A stretch of DNA of 64,000 bases from positions 1-64,000 of the forward strand of contig OX393564.1 of NCBI GenBank assembly GCA_947652115.1. Direction: 5' to 3'. Below, in pieces: positions 45,297-55,000 of the stretch; position 1 is the stretch's first letter, and every line of letters starts with the position of its first letter. A program made the position numbers and the translations under genes. The notes under the pieces were generated by a model. The model was given only the letters and a program-made list of their open reading frames with translations. It was not told where the DNA came from and ran no database searches. Source of the DNA: Blastomussa wellsi (taxonomy: Eukaryota; Cnidaria; Anthozoa; Scleractinia; Plerogyridae).

Positions 45297-46721
45297 CGCT
45301 GCTTTTTGGCATAGCTCTCAACCGAAAAGGCCACAACAGCCAAAATTAAAAGCCATGTGTGTTCTGCAAGAAAACCAATTGCCTGACCCGCTGTTTTGAA
45401 AAGAAAAGAAACAATCGAGCCGAGCAGCAGCTTTTAACCCGTTTCCCAAAGCTTTGCCCATTGATTTCAAAGCGTTGGTAATGGCGCCAATGACAGCACC
45501 AATCGTGACACCAGCGGCGAGAAGTATTGATGCCACCGTCACGCCGTATTTTTTGAAAATCTCTTTTACACGCTCACGAAGCGGCATGGCTCTTTCTCTT
45601 TCCGCAACCTCTGTTGTCAACCTGTCAAGCTCCTCTTGTCTATCTGCAATTCTCTCCCTGGCAGCCTCTCTTTGAGAAGGCGAAGTGTTCTCATCATCAA
45701 TAATTGCTTGGTCTTCTTTATTTTTTCGTTCAAGTTCTTCTATGTCTTTTTGCAGTTTTGAAAGATTATCGGCAAAGTTTTCTTTAATCATCGTTTCTTC
45801 TCTCTCAACTTCTTGGAGACTTTTCTCAAGCTCTTCTATTTTATTTCGCGCCATTTCTTTTCTTTCAGGTGGTGAAAGCTTGTTTTTTAACGATTCATTT
45901 TCTATGTCCATTCGCCATTCGATTGCTGCTTTTCTTTTTCTTATTGCATAGAGAGCTTCTTTTTCATTTACTTCCTCTTCGTAATCTTCGAATACCTGAA
46001 TATCTTCTTGTAATGTTTTTTCAGCTTCGGCACTTCGGAGATAGCTCTCATTTGCTTCTTTGCGTTCTGTTTCAAGATCTCTTATCTCTTGGTCAAGTTT
46101 TTGAACTTGTTCTGTCTGCCCATCTCTGTCTTCGAGAGCATCTCTTTCTTCTCGTTTTTGTTTTATTTCCTCTCGTTTTTCTTCCATAATTTTTTTATAT
46201 TTTTCTCTGTCTGCAGACAACTTTTCTTGCTTTTCTTCTTCTATTTCATATTTTGACTTTCCGAGAGCAGTTTTTATTTGTTTTGTAAGTTTTGGATTAA
46301 GCTGTTGTTCACCTGTACCCTTTTTTGTGGTAAACACGTCATATTTCGCTTTGCCGTGACCAAACATTTTTACTTGAAGTCTGCCTTTTTGGTTGTAAGA
46401 TACTTCAAGCTCGCTTGAGCTCATGTTTGGAAACAGCTCTTTTGCAGCAACCCAAGCTTCTGCACTCGATTTTGTGCCACCAAAAGGTGTCTCCTGAGTA
46501 TAAGACTTTTCTGGTAGCCCGCTTTTTTCGTGAGACATTGTCTGCATCTCAATCTGTTGACCTTCAGGCCCAGGTGTGGATGAGCCGCCAGGCATAAAAG
46601 GAGTTGTTTCGTCAATGATTTGCCCGTAGTCGTTGTCGTCGTCATCGTTTTGATCAGCAGCATCATCATGATCAAACGGGTCAAAAGCAGGGTTTTCAAA
46701 TCCTTGTCCACCTTCAGTCAT
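45293..46721 (-). pseudogene. Polinton coiled-coil membrane protein, C-terminal frameshift
   Basis: The 467-codon frame (45318-46721) starts with an acidic region (DHDDAADQNDDDDNDYGQ). Residues about 155-400 are a long Glu/Lys/Arg-rich coiled coil. A hydrophobic helix follows (VTVASILLAAGVTIGAVIGA). After about 45430 the sequence loses its character in this frame. A different frame continues through a second hydrophobic segment (HTWLLILAVVAF) to a TAA at 45295-45293. That stop overlaps the TAA of the convergent gene (45294-45296) inside the palindrome GTTAAC. I infer a +1 or -2 frame change near 45430. It may be a structural scaffold or fibre-like protein. Confidence 0.65.
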
Positions 46722-46782
46722 CGCGAAATTATATTTTGAAATTATTTTTTATTTAAATATAAATGCCCGGCATTGTATAAAC
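46722..46782. promoter_or_regulatory. Divergent promoter region, capsid and coiled-coil genes
   Basis: The gap between divergent starts contains TTTTATTTAAATATAAATG (about 46747-46765), the clearest copy of the shared A/T motif, and TATAAAC just before the capsid start. Confidence 0.55.
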
Positions 46783-48033
46783 ATGTCTGTGCAAGCAAAC
46801 CTTCGACCAACGAACAAAGAAAAAATTTTAGGCGGAATGAAAGCCAAGCGCACGGCCAAGCGCATCACTTTTAATCCCAGCGAAGCGAACCCTGGCGAGA
46901 CGTTAAATGTTTACGTGCCCAAGCTGAATGAGAACGAGGTCCTTGTGCCAGGCTCAATCTCACTTCTCTTTAACATCGACCTGGCTGGAGGGCACGCCAA
47001 CAACTTCCTCGTACAAAACGTCACCCGTGCTCTGGTCGACAAGATGGTTGTGAAGTACGCTGGCACCACACTTCAGGACACGGTGGGGTATGACATTTTC
47101 AAGATCTGGGAGGACCTTTTCCTCTCGCAGGAGGAGCGGGACAACATGCTGCTCGAGGGTATTCAGTCCGAGGACCTGTGCAAGATCCGCTCAAATGCGG
47201 GGGACAAGAAAACCTCGGGTGTGGGCGCGGAAAACGCACTTAACACGGTTTTCGGAACAAAATATCGAATCCAACTGGACCACCAGATCCTGACCGACCA
47301 CAGCGTTTTCTACCCCAAAGCTCTTTACCACGACCTCATGTTTGAGCTTACCCTTGCGCCGGCCTCGCAGGTTGTAAAAGGCTCTGACGAAACAAAATTA
47401 AAATACAAGCTGACAAACCTCCAGCTCGAGTACGAAATGATGAGGAGCAAGACCTTGGCGGAAGACGCGCGCAGTGTTTACTCCTCAGGTAAGGAATTCC
47501 TTTACGATCATGTTGAGCGGCCATTTGTGCACACCTTCTCAAAAGGCACTGACACAAGGATAAACCTCAGAGTAAACTCGCAGAGAAGGTCCCTGAAAGG
47601 TCTTCTTCTCCTTTTCGTTGAGCCTTATTTAGCCGGCACCAGGGATTCAGAAAAGTACTTCAACCCAGACCTGACAAAAGTCACCGTTACGGTGAACGGC
47701 AAGCCCAACATGATTTACAATAACGGCATCGAAGGAAAGGATATCTGGGGCGAAGTTGACCGCTTCTTTGGTAAGTCAAAAAACAAAACACCGAACATGA
47801 ATCTGAAAAAGTTTTACACCGAAAACAAGTTCGGGCTTCTGATAGATCTTCGCTCAATGGAAAGTCATGAAATGCACGGAAGCGGCATGCGGCTTGTAAA
47901 CACACAAGATGGAGTCCAGCTTGAACTCGAGCAGAATGCCAAAAACTCAGGCAACGTGAACTGCCACGTCTTTGTTATAAGTGACTCGCAAATGAACATA
48001 ATGGGGAATCAATTAGAATCTGTGCAGTACTGA
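46783..48033 (+). CDS. MCP: Polinton major capsid protein (double jelly-roll type, likely)
   Basis: The frame is 416 codons and intact. It is the longest beta-rich protein of the element and lies directly before the packaging ATPase, the position expected for the double jelly-roll major capsid protein. Recognisable stretches are RITFNPSEANPGETLNVYVP near the start, RALVDKMVVKYAGTTLQDT (about residue 85), FWEDLFLS-like IWEDLFLSQEERDNML, and YRIQLDHQILTDHSVFYP. Its GC content (around 50%) and codon use are higher in G/C than those of the flanking host sequence. The assignment rests on size, order and general resemblance, not on a structure prediction. The ATPase starts 8 bases after its stop. 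Confidence 0.8.
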   Translation: MSVQANLRPTNKEKILGGMKAKRTAKRITFNPSEANPGETLNVYVPKLNENEVLVPGSISLLFNIDLAGGHANNFLVQNVTRALVDKMVVKYAGTTLQDTVGYDIFKIWEDLFLSQEERDNMLLEGIQSEDLCKIRSNAGDKKTSGVGAENALNTVFGTKYRIQLDHQILTDHSVFYPKALYHDLMFELTLAPASQVVKGSDETKLKYKLTNLQLEYEMMRSKTLAEDARSVYSSGKEFLYDHVERPFVHTFSKGTDTRINLRVNSQRRSLKGLLLLFVEPYLAGTRDSEKYFNPDLTKVTVTVNGKPNMIYNNGIEGKDIWGEVDRFFGKSKNKTPNMNLKKFYTENKFGLLIDLRSMESHEMHGSGMRLVNTQDGVQLELEQNAKNSGNVNCHVFVISDSQMNIMGNQLESVQY

Positions 48034-48041
48034 TAGAGAAA

Positions 48042-48650
48042 ATGGATCCCGACAACATACCGTTTAACGCTCTCGTAATTGGACCGACTAATTCGGGAAA
48101 ATCAAAGTTTGTGGTTGATCAGCTCCGCGGCCCTTTCCGTGGCAAGTTCGACTTTATCGTGCTCATCTGCCCGACATTTGCGTACAACAAGACTTTTCAT
48201 TGCTTCGCCGAGGCGGACCCGCGTTTTTATGTTATCATTTGCGAACAGGAATGGGTTGAGGGCTGGTTGAGGCTTGTTTCCTGGCTTTTCGATGGCACAA
48301 ACGCGCTCATTATCCTTGATGACTGCGCAGCCTCGAAAGATGTAAAAAAGCGAACAGGCGAGCTGGTAAAACTCGCATTCAGCGCTCGCCATACAGGGCA
48401 AAGCGTGTGGGTACTCACCCAAAAGATGACCAGCATAACGGCTTCTTTCCGCGATAACGTTGCGGCAGTTGTGCTTTTTTACACTCCCGCATGGAAGACT
48501 TTGAAAGCGGTTTTTGAAGATTACTCCGGCGAACTTTCTCAAGATGAGTACAAAGATTACATTTCGTGGCTGAAAAAAAATAAGTTTTCCTATCTTGTGT
48601 TCTTACTTCGGCACCCTTACGGAATAAAAAAATCTCAATTAAAAAATTAG
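48042..48650 (+). CDS. Genome-packaging ATPase (FtsK/HerA family)
   Basis: The protein is 202 residues and intact. Walker A is GPTNSGKS (residues 14-21) and Walker B is LIILDDC (89-95, with tandem aspartates), followed by a probable sensor region ARHTGQSVWVLTQK. This is the A32-like ATPase that pumps DNA into capsids in Polintons, virophages and large DNA viruses. It is 8 bases after the capsid gene, without the shared A/T motif, so the two are probably co-transcribed. Confidence 0.93.
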   Translation: MDPDNIPFNALVIGPTNSGKSKFVVDQLRGPFRGKFDFIVLICPTFAYNKTFHCFAEADPRFYVIICEQEWVEGWLRLVSWLFDGTNALIILDDCAASKDVKKRTGELVKLAFSARHTGQSVWVLTQKMTSITASFRDNVAAVVLFYTPAWKTLKAVFEDYSGELSQDEYKDYISWLKKNKFSYLVFLLRHPYGIKKSQLKN

Positions 48651-48663
48651 CAATAAATATAAA

Positions 48664-49230
48664 ATGGCAAATCCAATCGAATTAACCCCAGAAATTGAAG
48701 AAACTCTAACGACTGACGTTATGAACTTGCTTGAAGCTGAGCCAACGAGCGCGCCCGGCAATGCCTTTCCAGTAGTTTCAACGCAGCCTGATATTCCTGC
48801 ACTTCGTGAGCAGCTAGCCGTGCTGGTGTCTACAGGGAAAGCAAAAGAAGCCATCAGGGTGCACTTAACACACGAGCATGTGAAGCGCCTTACCGACAAA
48901 GAGGTTGAGAAATACACCAAACGGTACGAGACATATGTGGGCTCGAAGACAACTGACAGCTTGATCGACAGCTTTATTTTTCTTGTGACCAAAGCTGTCG
49001 GAATGGCCGTCGACGTAAAAAACATCGATGCTTATCAAAAAGAACTGAAAAACGACTACATCATCAACAAAGAGCTCTCCAACCTGGCCGGCAACATGGC
49101 TTTAAAGTGCGGCCGTTTTCTCGCTGTGGCCAATGCGGCGCTGATCACAACAAAACACATTGATTTGAAAAGTAAGTTCGAAGCAAAATCGGAAGAAATT
49201 ATTGAGCAAAGCCCACCAACCGCTGAATAA
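48664..49230 (+). CDS. Polinton protein, 188 aa, unknown
   Basis: The frame is intact. The N-terminal 45 residues are acidic and proline-rich. The remainder is predicted helical, with LTHEHVKRLTDKEVEKYTKR and a moderately hydrophobic C-terminal half (LSNLAGNMALKCGRFLAVAN). No catalytic motif is visible. The start is preceded by AATAAATATAAA, directly adjacent. The location after the ATPase suggests a virion or assembly role, but no function can be named. Confidence 0.75.
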   Translation: MANPIELTPEIEETLTTDVMNLLEAEPTSAPGNAFPVVSTQPDIPALREQLAVLVSTGKAKEAIRVHLTHEHVKRLTDKEVEKYTKRYETYVGSKTTDSLIDSFIFLVTKAVGMAVDVKNIDAYQKELKNDYIINKELSNLAGNMALKCGRFLAVANAALITTKHIDLKSKFEAKSEEIIEQSPPTAE

Positions 49231-49264
49231 TTACTTTGCATTCTTAAATAATTACTCAGAAAGT

Positions 49265-49320
49265 CAGCAATTCCTCACAAAAAATTTTTTAATTAAATAT
49301 AAATTTGTTTCAAAGTAACA
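49265..49320 (+). promoter_or_regulatory. A/T motif upstream of the 162-aa gene
   Basis: TTTTTTAATTAAATATAAAT lies about 20-40 bases before the ATG at 49321. It is one copy of the shared TTTAAATATAAAT-like element. Confidence 0.45.
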
Positions 49321-49809
49321 ATGGCTGAAGAACAGAAGCAACCGACCGCTCAAGAAATCTCTGAACCACAGCAACCGGCCGCTCAACCAATGGAAAGCCA
49401 ACTAACTTCACAAACTCCGGCAACAAAGCCTGCCAAAAATCCCAAGCGAGTGGCTGCTGGGAAAATGGTTGCTGAAAGAACTCGGCTGGCCCGCAAAGCG
49501 CAGAAAAAAGCCGCAGCTGAGGCGGCTATCATTATTGCAAACAACAAGCAGGCCAAAGCAACCGCTTCCACTGATCCTGCTCCTGAGCCGGAAACCGAAC
49601 CAAAGCCTGCTGCAGCTGATTCAAATGGTTTCACCACAAACCAATGGATCTCTATCATCGGAATTGGCGCAACGCTCGCTACGACTTATATCAAGCGTGA
49701 TGACATAAAAGCCTTTTTCGCAAAAAAACAGGCACCTCCCCCAGAACCCGCGCCAGTTGTAAAAGAATCTCCACCGCAGCCCAAAAAAGGAATTCGCAAA
49801 ATGGATTGA
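49321..49809 (+). CDS. Polinton protein, 162 aa, Ala/Pro-rich with membrane helix
   Basis: The first 100 residues are low-complexity, rich in Ala, Pro, Gln, Lys and Glu, with a basic block (RTRLARKAQKKAAAEAA). A hydrophobic segment follows (WISIIGIGATLATTYI) and then a basic/proline-rich tail. A DNA-binding or minor core protein anchored in a membrane is possible; I do not recognise a family. Confidence 0.7.
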   Translation: MAEEQKQPTAQEISEPQQPAAQPMESQLTSQTPATKPAKNPKRVAAGKMVAERTRLARKAQKKAAAEAAIIIANNKQAKATASTDPAPEPETEPKPAAADSNGFTTNQWISIIGIGATLATTYIKRDDIKAFFAKKQAPPPEPAPVVKESPPQPKKGIRKMD

Positions 49810-49849
49810 ATTTTTCATTTAAATATATTTTCGATGTTGATATAACAAA

Positions 49850-49963
49850 ATGCGCATTGACGGTATCAAGATTTTAGTATCACAAGCTGCTATTGTTGGA
49901 ATAGGTCTTTTGTGGTTCAATTTTAACCAAACAGTTTTTTATGCAGTCCGCGATATAATCTAA
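49850..49963 (+). CDS. Small membrane peptide, 37 aa
   Basis: The ATG at 49850 follows the A/T motif ATTTAAATATATTTT (about 49818-49832). It encodes MRIDGIKILVSQAAIVGIGL and then a short aromatic stretch (LWFNFNQTVFY), largely hydrophobic. Its promoter motif and position within a run of small genes support it, but it is too short for certainty. Confidence 0.55.
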   Translation: MRIDGIKILVSQAAIVGIGLLWFNFNQTVFYAVRDII

Positions 49964-49978
49964 AAAACCTGCAATGAA

Positions 49979-50050
49979 ATGAAAGGCCCACCTGTGGAAC
50001 CTGAAAGATACCCAGCTGAGGAGCCTGGATATGATGAGGATTCTGAATAA
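49979..50050 (+). CDS. Possible 23-aa acidic proline-rich peptide
   Basis: The frame starts at ATG 49979 with MKGPPVEPERYPAEEPGY and ends DEDSE. It is directly after the 37-aa peptide. It has no promoter motif of its own and could be chance. Confidence 0.25.
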   Translation: MKGPPVEPERYPAEEPGYDEDSE

Positions 50051-50091
50051 TTTTTATTTAAACATTTATTTTTTGCTCTCCATAAACAACA

Positions 50092-50313
50092 ATGTCTGAC
50101 AACAAGCTCGTTAAAACCGTGATAGATGCCGCTACCCTTACCGGCCTTGCTGCTGGCATTGGCTGGGTTGCAAAAAAAGCGTTCAAGAGAAATTTCACAG
50201 CTGACCCTTCTAATTCAATCGAAAACTTTGCAATGTTCACAGGTGTGATGGCGGGTAGCATCGCGCTAAAGCAGTACCTGGAGGATCAAAAAATCCTACC
50301 CAACAGCGTATGA
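50092..50313 (+). CDS. Small Polinton membrane protein, 73 aa
   Basis: The frame reads TLTGLAAGIGWVAKKAFKR near the start and FAMFTGVMAGSIALKQYL near the end, giving two short hydrophobic helices around a basic loop. TTTTTATTTAAACATTTATT lies 20-40 bases before the ATG. The last bases of the gene overlap the start of a longer upstream frame for the next gene, which is not used here. Confidence 0.65.
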   Translation: MSDNKLVKTVIDAATLTGLAAGIGWVAKKAFKRNFTADPSNSIENFAMFTGVMAGSIALKQYLEDQKILPNSV

Positions 50314-50379
50314 TTCTACAGACCCAATTTGGCCCTTTGAAGATTTTTTACCAAACCCGTTCTACTATTTGGACAAAAT

Positions 50380-50420
50380 ATCTTTTTGTATATATAAACA
50401 AACATGCAAGTATCGCGATT
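50380..50420 (+). promoter_or_regulatory. TATA-like element before the 134-aa gene
   Basis: GTATATATAAAC at about 50389-50400 lies 21-32 bases before the ATG at 50421. It supports that start over the upstream in-frame ATG at 50310. Confidence 0.5.
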
Positions 50421-50825
50421 ATGGTTGGTGGGGCTGTTTTGAATGCAGCCGCTTTTATCGGCGGTAATTATCTCGCAAAGGCTTTTGGGGGCGAAGATAA
50501 AGCGCTTGAAGAAAAAGTGCGTCATGATAAAGCTCTCGAGGCGTATCAAGCTGCGTACGCCAAATACTCGCGTGACCGCACCAAACTTCTCGACTGGATT
50601 CAGACAAACGTGCAGATAAAGGCAGAAGCCAAGCAGGACTTCACAAACACTGACTACGCTTTCAAGCTTTACAGCAAAGCGCATCCTGATGAGCAAATGA
50701 TTCCCCCCAAAGAGCCAAAGTTTTCTGATTTTTATCAGCCAAGCCAGCAGCAGAAAAATGGTGAACTCCTTTTTGTGGGTACCGGGGCGCTTGCTCTGGG
50801 CTTCGCAGCCTTTCGGTTTCTTTAA
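50421..50825 (+). CDS. Small Polinton membrane protein, 134 aa
   Basis: The start at 50421 (MVGGAVLNAAAFIGGNYLAK) was chosen because the TATA-like element lies just upstream and the extra N-terminus from 50310 overlaps the previous gene. A hydrophobic N-terminal segment is followed by a charged helical region (EEKVRHDKALEAYQAAYAKY), with a second hydrophobic tail (LLFVGTGALALGFAAFRFL). No known family was recognised. Confidence 0.7.
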   Translation: MVGGAVLNAAAFIGGNYLAKAFGGEDKALEEKVRHDKALEAYQAAYAKYSRDRTKLLDWIQTNVQIKAEAKQDFTNTDYAFKLYSKAHPDEQMIPPKEPKFSDFYQPSQQQKNGELLFVGTGALALGFAAFRFL

Positions 50826-50856
50826 CTCCAATTGAAGTTCCGTGCCTGTTTTAAAA

Positions 50857-51063
50857 ATGGGACGAGGAAGAAACGGTTCCACGCAAAGCAGTAGAAGAGC
50901 ATTTTCAAAAAATTCCATAAAATACTTAATTGCGCCAGAAGATCGCATTGTCCGCAGAAAGCACGTAATTAATGAAAAAACAAAAGTCGAAATTCAACCT
51001 GAAGTAATGGACCTTCTCTTTAACGCGGATCCGGCTCTTCTGGTTAATTTGCTAACCTCTTAA
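50857..51063 (+). CDS. Small basic Polinton protein, 68 aa
   Basis: The frame from ATG 50857 reads MGRGRNGSTQSSRRAFSKNS, an arginine-rich start, then EDRIVRRKHVINEKTKVEI and a hydrophobic end. An earlier start at 50842 would need GTG, which is unlikely in a eukaryote. It could bind DNA. It lies between the 134-aa gene and the integrase. Confidence 0.6.
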   Translation: MGRGRNGSTQSSRRAFSKNSIKYLIAPEDRIVRRKHVINEKTKVEIQPEVMDLLFNADPALLVNLLTS

Positions 51064-51086
51064 ACTTTTATTCCACTTAATATAGA

Positions 51087-52084
51087 ATGATGGATGCCAA
51101 ACTTGCAAAATTATACTACAGCCCTGGTGGCTTTTGGAAAAGCATTGCCGCCATTAAAAAATTATCTGTGGCTGCCAAGGTACCGGAGGATACCGCAAAG
51201 AAGTGGTTGGTCAAGCAAGCTCTCTGGCAGATTTACCTGCCTGCGCCTAAGCACTTTCCTAGACCAAAATTCGACGTTCCCACACCTAACTCAGTCCACC
51301 AGGCGGACCTTCTTTTTTTGCCTCACGACAAACTGCCACGCGGGAGAAAGGTTTAAAAATACGCGCTGATTTTTGTCGATGTGGCTAGCCGCTATAAAGA
51401 AGCGGAACCCTTGACTTCTAAAAATTCTGATGAAGTTGCCCAGGCCTTTCAGAAGATTTACAAACGCTCTCCTCTGACCTGGCCAAAACTACTGCAGGTT
51501 GATCCTGGGCGCGAATTTATGGGAGCTGTTACAAAAGGAATGGAAAAAAATAAAACCAATATCCGGCGCGGGCGCGTTAACATTCACCGCGACCAGGCAA
51601 TTGTTGAACGTTTTAACCGCACTCTCGCCGAGCGTTTGTTCGGGCATCAGTACGCCGTAGAAATGCGGCTACCTGAAGGTAAGCGGTCCACTGCATGGGT
51701 GAAAAGACTTCCTGAAGTTGTTTTGGCTTTAAACAACGAGGTAACACGCCTTACCGGCAAGAAGCCTGCAGCCGCTATGAAAGAGAAAGCTGTTTATTCA
51801 CAGCCATCGACATTTTATTCAAGGCCTGTTGGGAAGGCCGAAAAAATCTACCACCTCTTGTACAAGTACGTTATCTCTACCAACCCGGCGAGCTTGAAGG
51901 TGGCGTCAAAAGAGCCACAGATCCAATCTGGTCTTTAAAAGTTTACAACATTGAAAAATCTTTTTCCAAACCGGATCAACCCATTCTCTACTATTTGCGC
52001 GACGGGCCCAAGCGCGGATTCGTGCGTGAAGAGCTCCTGGTTGTCCCTCCCAACACCGTTCTCCCGCCAGCAAATGTAAACTAA
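51087..52084 (+). pseudogene. INT: Retroviral-type integrase, one in-frame stop and one frameshift
   Basis: Polinton integrases join the element ends to target DNA and create the short target duplication. The first 89 codons include the first candidate catalytic Asp (VHQADLLFLP; codon at 51306). A TAA at 51354-51356 interrupts the frame, which continues in the same frame with FVDVASRYKEAEP, the second Asp (QVDPGREFMG) and the Glu (IVERFNRTLAERL), completing a DDE core. Near 51862-51866 the frame changes, and the C-terminal part (a beta-rich tail ending EELLVVPPNTVLPPA) is read in the next frame to TAA 52082-52084. That stop overlaps the end of the convergent polymerase gene. An A/T-rich TTAATATAGA precedes the start. 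Confidence 0.88.
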
Positions 52085-55000
52085 ATGTGAAATTCTATTG
52101 GCTCTGTGTGGATACCATCAGGTAGCACCCACCTTTTGTCGTAATAAGCGCTCAGCCCTAGTTTCTGCTGCTCATAGGTTACCATCTGTCCGTCGCGCAT
52201 CCTGAAACCTATGTTAGTTGCCATGTCCTTGCTACCTTCCAAAGCTGCCTTGAAACGCTGCCAGGTTATCTGGTTTTGCTTCTTCGACATCCCTTTTGTG
52301 CTTAACTTCTTTTTTTCGCCTTCCGGTTCGTCAGCGAAATAACACTTTGAGCAGAGCGCGATCATCCGACTGCCCTCGAACTCTAGTTTGAAGAGCCCTG
52401 GGGTGCGGCCGCTCCATTTGTCCCAAGCCAGCCACTGTTTCTTTTGCATCTCGAATTCCGCTCGCATCTCCGGCTTGACAATATCCTCGAGACGCTCACC
52501 GGAGATGGCCATGTAGTTGCTGTCTGTGTCCATCTGGATCAGCTCAAAATCTCTTCTGTCAAAATACCTGTCGAGGAAGTCATAATAAAATTCCAGCATC
52601 CGTAGCTTGGCCAGCTGATAGACAGCGATTCCAACCTGAAACGGCCGTCTTATTGTGATCCTTTGCTTTCGACTTTCCAACTCATAGGCCTCTCCGATAC
52701 ACGCTTCGCAAAATACACGCTTCGCAAAGCTCTGTCGACCACCTTTTCATCTTTGGTGTAAATAACGTTAGTTTGCCGCTCCAACGCTTCGATGAGCTTC
52801 CCGTAACTGCTGTTTCCCAGCAGCTTAAACACGTCGGCCAGCAGCGCCTTGCTTGGTTCCGCGTCTCCTGTCCGGCGTGCCTCAGTTACTTGATTCACAA
52901 ACCAGGGAAATATCTTGCTGGGTTCGTAGTCGATTGTTCTAAAAAGCCTTGTCACAACCGCCCCGTGGTCAAGGTACCATTTTAAAAGAGGGGCGTACAA
53001 CAGGATTCTATCTGCTGATAGTGCCCCCTTTAGTTTTTTTTCCATCTCCCCGTTTTCTGCCTGTTTTTTTCATATATTCAAGCATGTGCGTCGGAACAGC
53101 TTTTTCTGGCACCTTTTTGTTGAAGAAGAACGGGCACATTTCCTCGAACTTTGGGTGCAGATGTTCCGGAATCTCAATCTCAACTTCAGCATACCCAAAC
53201 CATTCTCCGTATTTTAGTCTGGAAACGAAATCTGCCACTTCCTCTGGGGCATCGCTGTAGTGCATGACTGTTTCCTTTCCGCAAGGCATTTCTCTGAGCA
53301 TGGTTGATGGATAGAGAGCGTTTGCATCGTAACCCAGAATCTTTTTACAAAGACGCGCGTCTTCGAATTGGTGCGATCTTATCTTTGTTTTCCCGACTTC
53401 GTGGTACCGCGTGAACACGATGCTCGGGCCTCCGACAACGGCTTCTTTCAACATGCGGTAAGCTTCTTCACCTGGACTGTAAAGCTCCGCTCCTCTTTCG
53501 ATTGATCCCCGTAGCAAGTAATGCAAACTTACCCCCGGAACGCTGACAGCGTCTTTCAGGATGTCGATTCCTTTTTCGGTGTAAAAGGCCCGCATCTTTT
53601 CTAAAGCTTCAAGGCCAGGTGCCACATCTAGATTGTTGTAGTAGCGCAGCCAGTCTGCAAAGGTTCGCATTCCCTTTTCTTTAAACAAATGCTTACACCC
53701 CACCCATTCGCTCAGCTTGAGCGTGTACCCTTCCTTTAGGTGTGAGAACCACTTTGTATAGTCCGGGAGTCCAGGATAATCAAGTTTTTCCGGCGAATCG
53801 AACCACTCGTATGGAAACCACGATTTCTCTGTTTTACATCCGTAGGCTTTCACCCACTTTTCGTAGCTTGTCCCTGGTCCAAGATAGTTAATTATGTCAA
53901 GGAAACGGAAACCTGATGTGAGCAAAAACATTATCTTATTCCCATTTTTTGCCACTTTTACTTTGCCAGTTGTGTCAGCTAGCCTCTCCGCAAAGTAGCT
54001 TTTTATCAAGTTCAAATCGTAGCTGCCCGAATTAAACCCGAGAAATGGCACCTGGTCACACCATTCCCTAATTTTTTGCCACTGCGCTTTCGGAAGCAGA
54101 TCCGCGTCTTCTGGCATAAACTCTGCCCTTACTTTGGCTCGGATGTTTTTCCCGCGTCTCTCCAACTCTTCCATAAACTTACGAACCAACTCAGCTGGGT
54201 CTCTTTCACAGATGTGGGTGGGCTCTCTTTTGAGAGTGTCGCCGATGCTCACGGAAATTGGTGTGTGTGTGTTCTTGATTGTTAGAGTAGACGTGGGTTC
54301 CTTCCGCTGATTATTGTCACCGTACGCCTCAAAATCGTACAAGATCGCGTGCGGGTAGCTTTTTGTTTTGGTCTGCGGAGGGGCAACGTCTATTTTCCCA
54401 AATTGACACGCCCAAACCTCGACAACTCGAAAACCCGCCTTCCGGAGAGCTTTCGTGCGGCTGCATGTGGCCAAGAACCTTTCTTCACGTGTTTCACCCT
54501 TATGGGTAATAATTCTGTCACGATCTTGTGGGAAACATTTTCGGCACCCGTGCCAGTAACAACCGTGGTATTGAAATATTGTATTAGTTTCAGGGTTAAA
54601 TCCATCAACAGGGGCTCGCTCAATCCACCTCTCCCCTCCGTGTCCACACATTGCGTGGTAAATGTGACATTTCCTCCGATTGGATTCATATTCAAGCCAC
54701 TGAAGCGATCCTTTTGAAGCTTGATTTTTTGGGTAAAAAGCCTTCTCAAAAGCTGTCTCCGGAGCTTCGACTTTTTGTCCCGGACAATCAATTTTCGTTT
54801 TCCCTTGGGCACACCTTTCGGCATGCCGCTGAAGATGGCAAGCTTTTGTAAATCTCGCGCGGCAATGAACACAAGCATACACTTTCGCTAACCTTGTAAT
54901 GTCTTTTATGACAAAGGCGTGCCCCTCGTAAATTCCGATTGTCAAAATGTTTGTTAGCTTGGGTGGCGAGTTTCTACTTAGATGCCAAACTACTTCGTTG

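Noticed and set aside
45454..46189. Plus-strand Ser/Leu-rich frames
   Set aside because: Antisense of the coiled-coil gene; composition mirrors its Glu/Lys codons.
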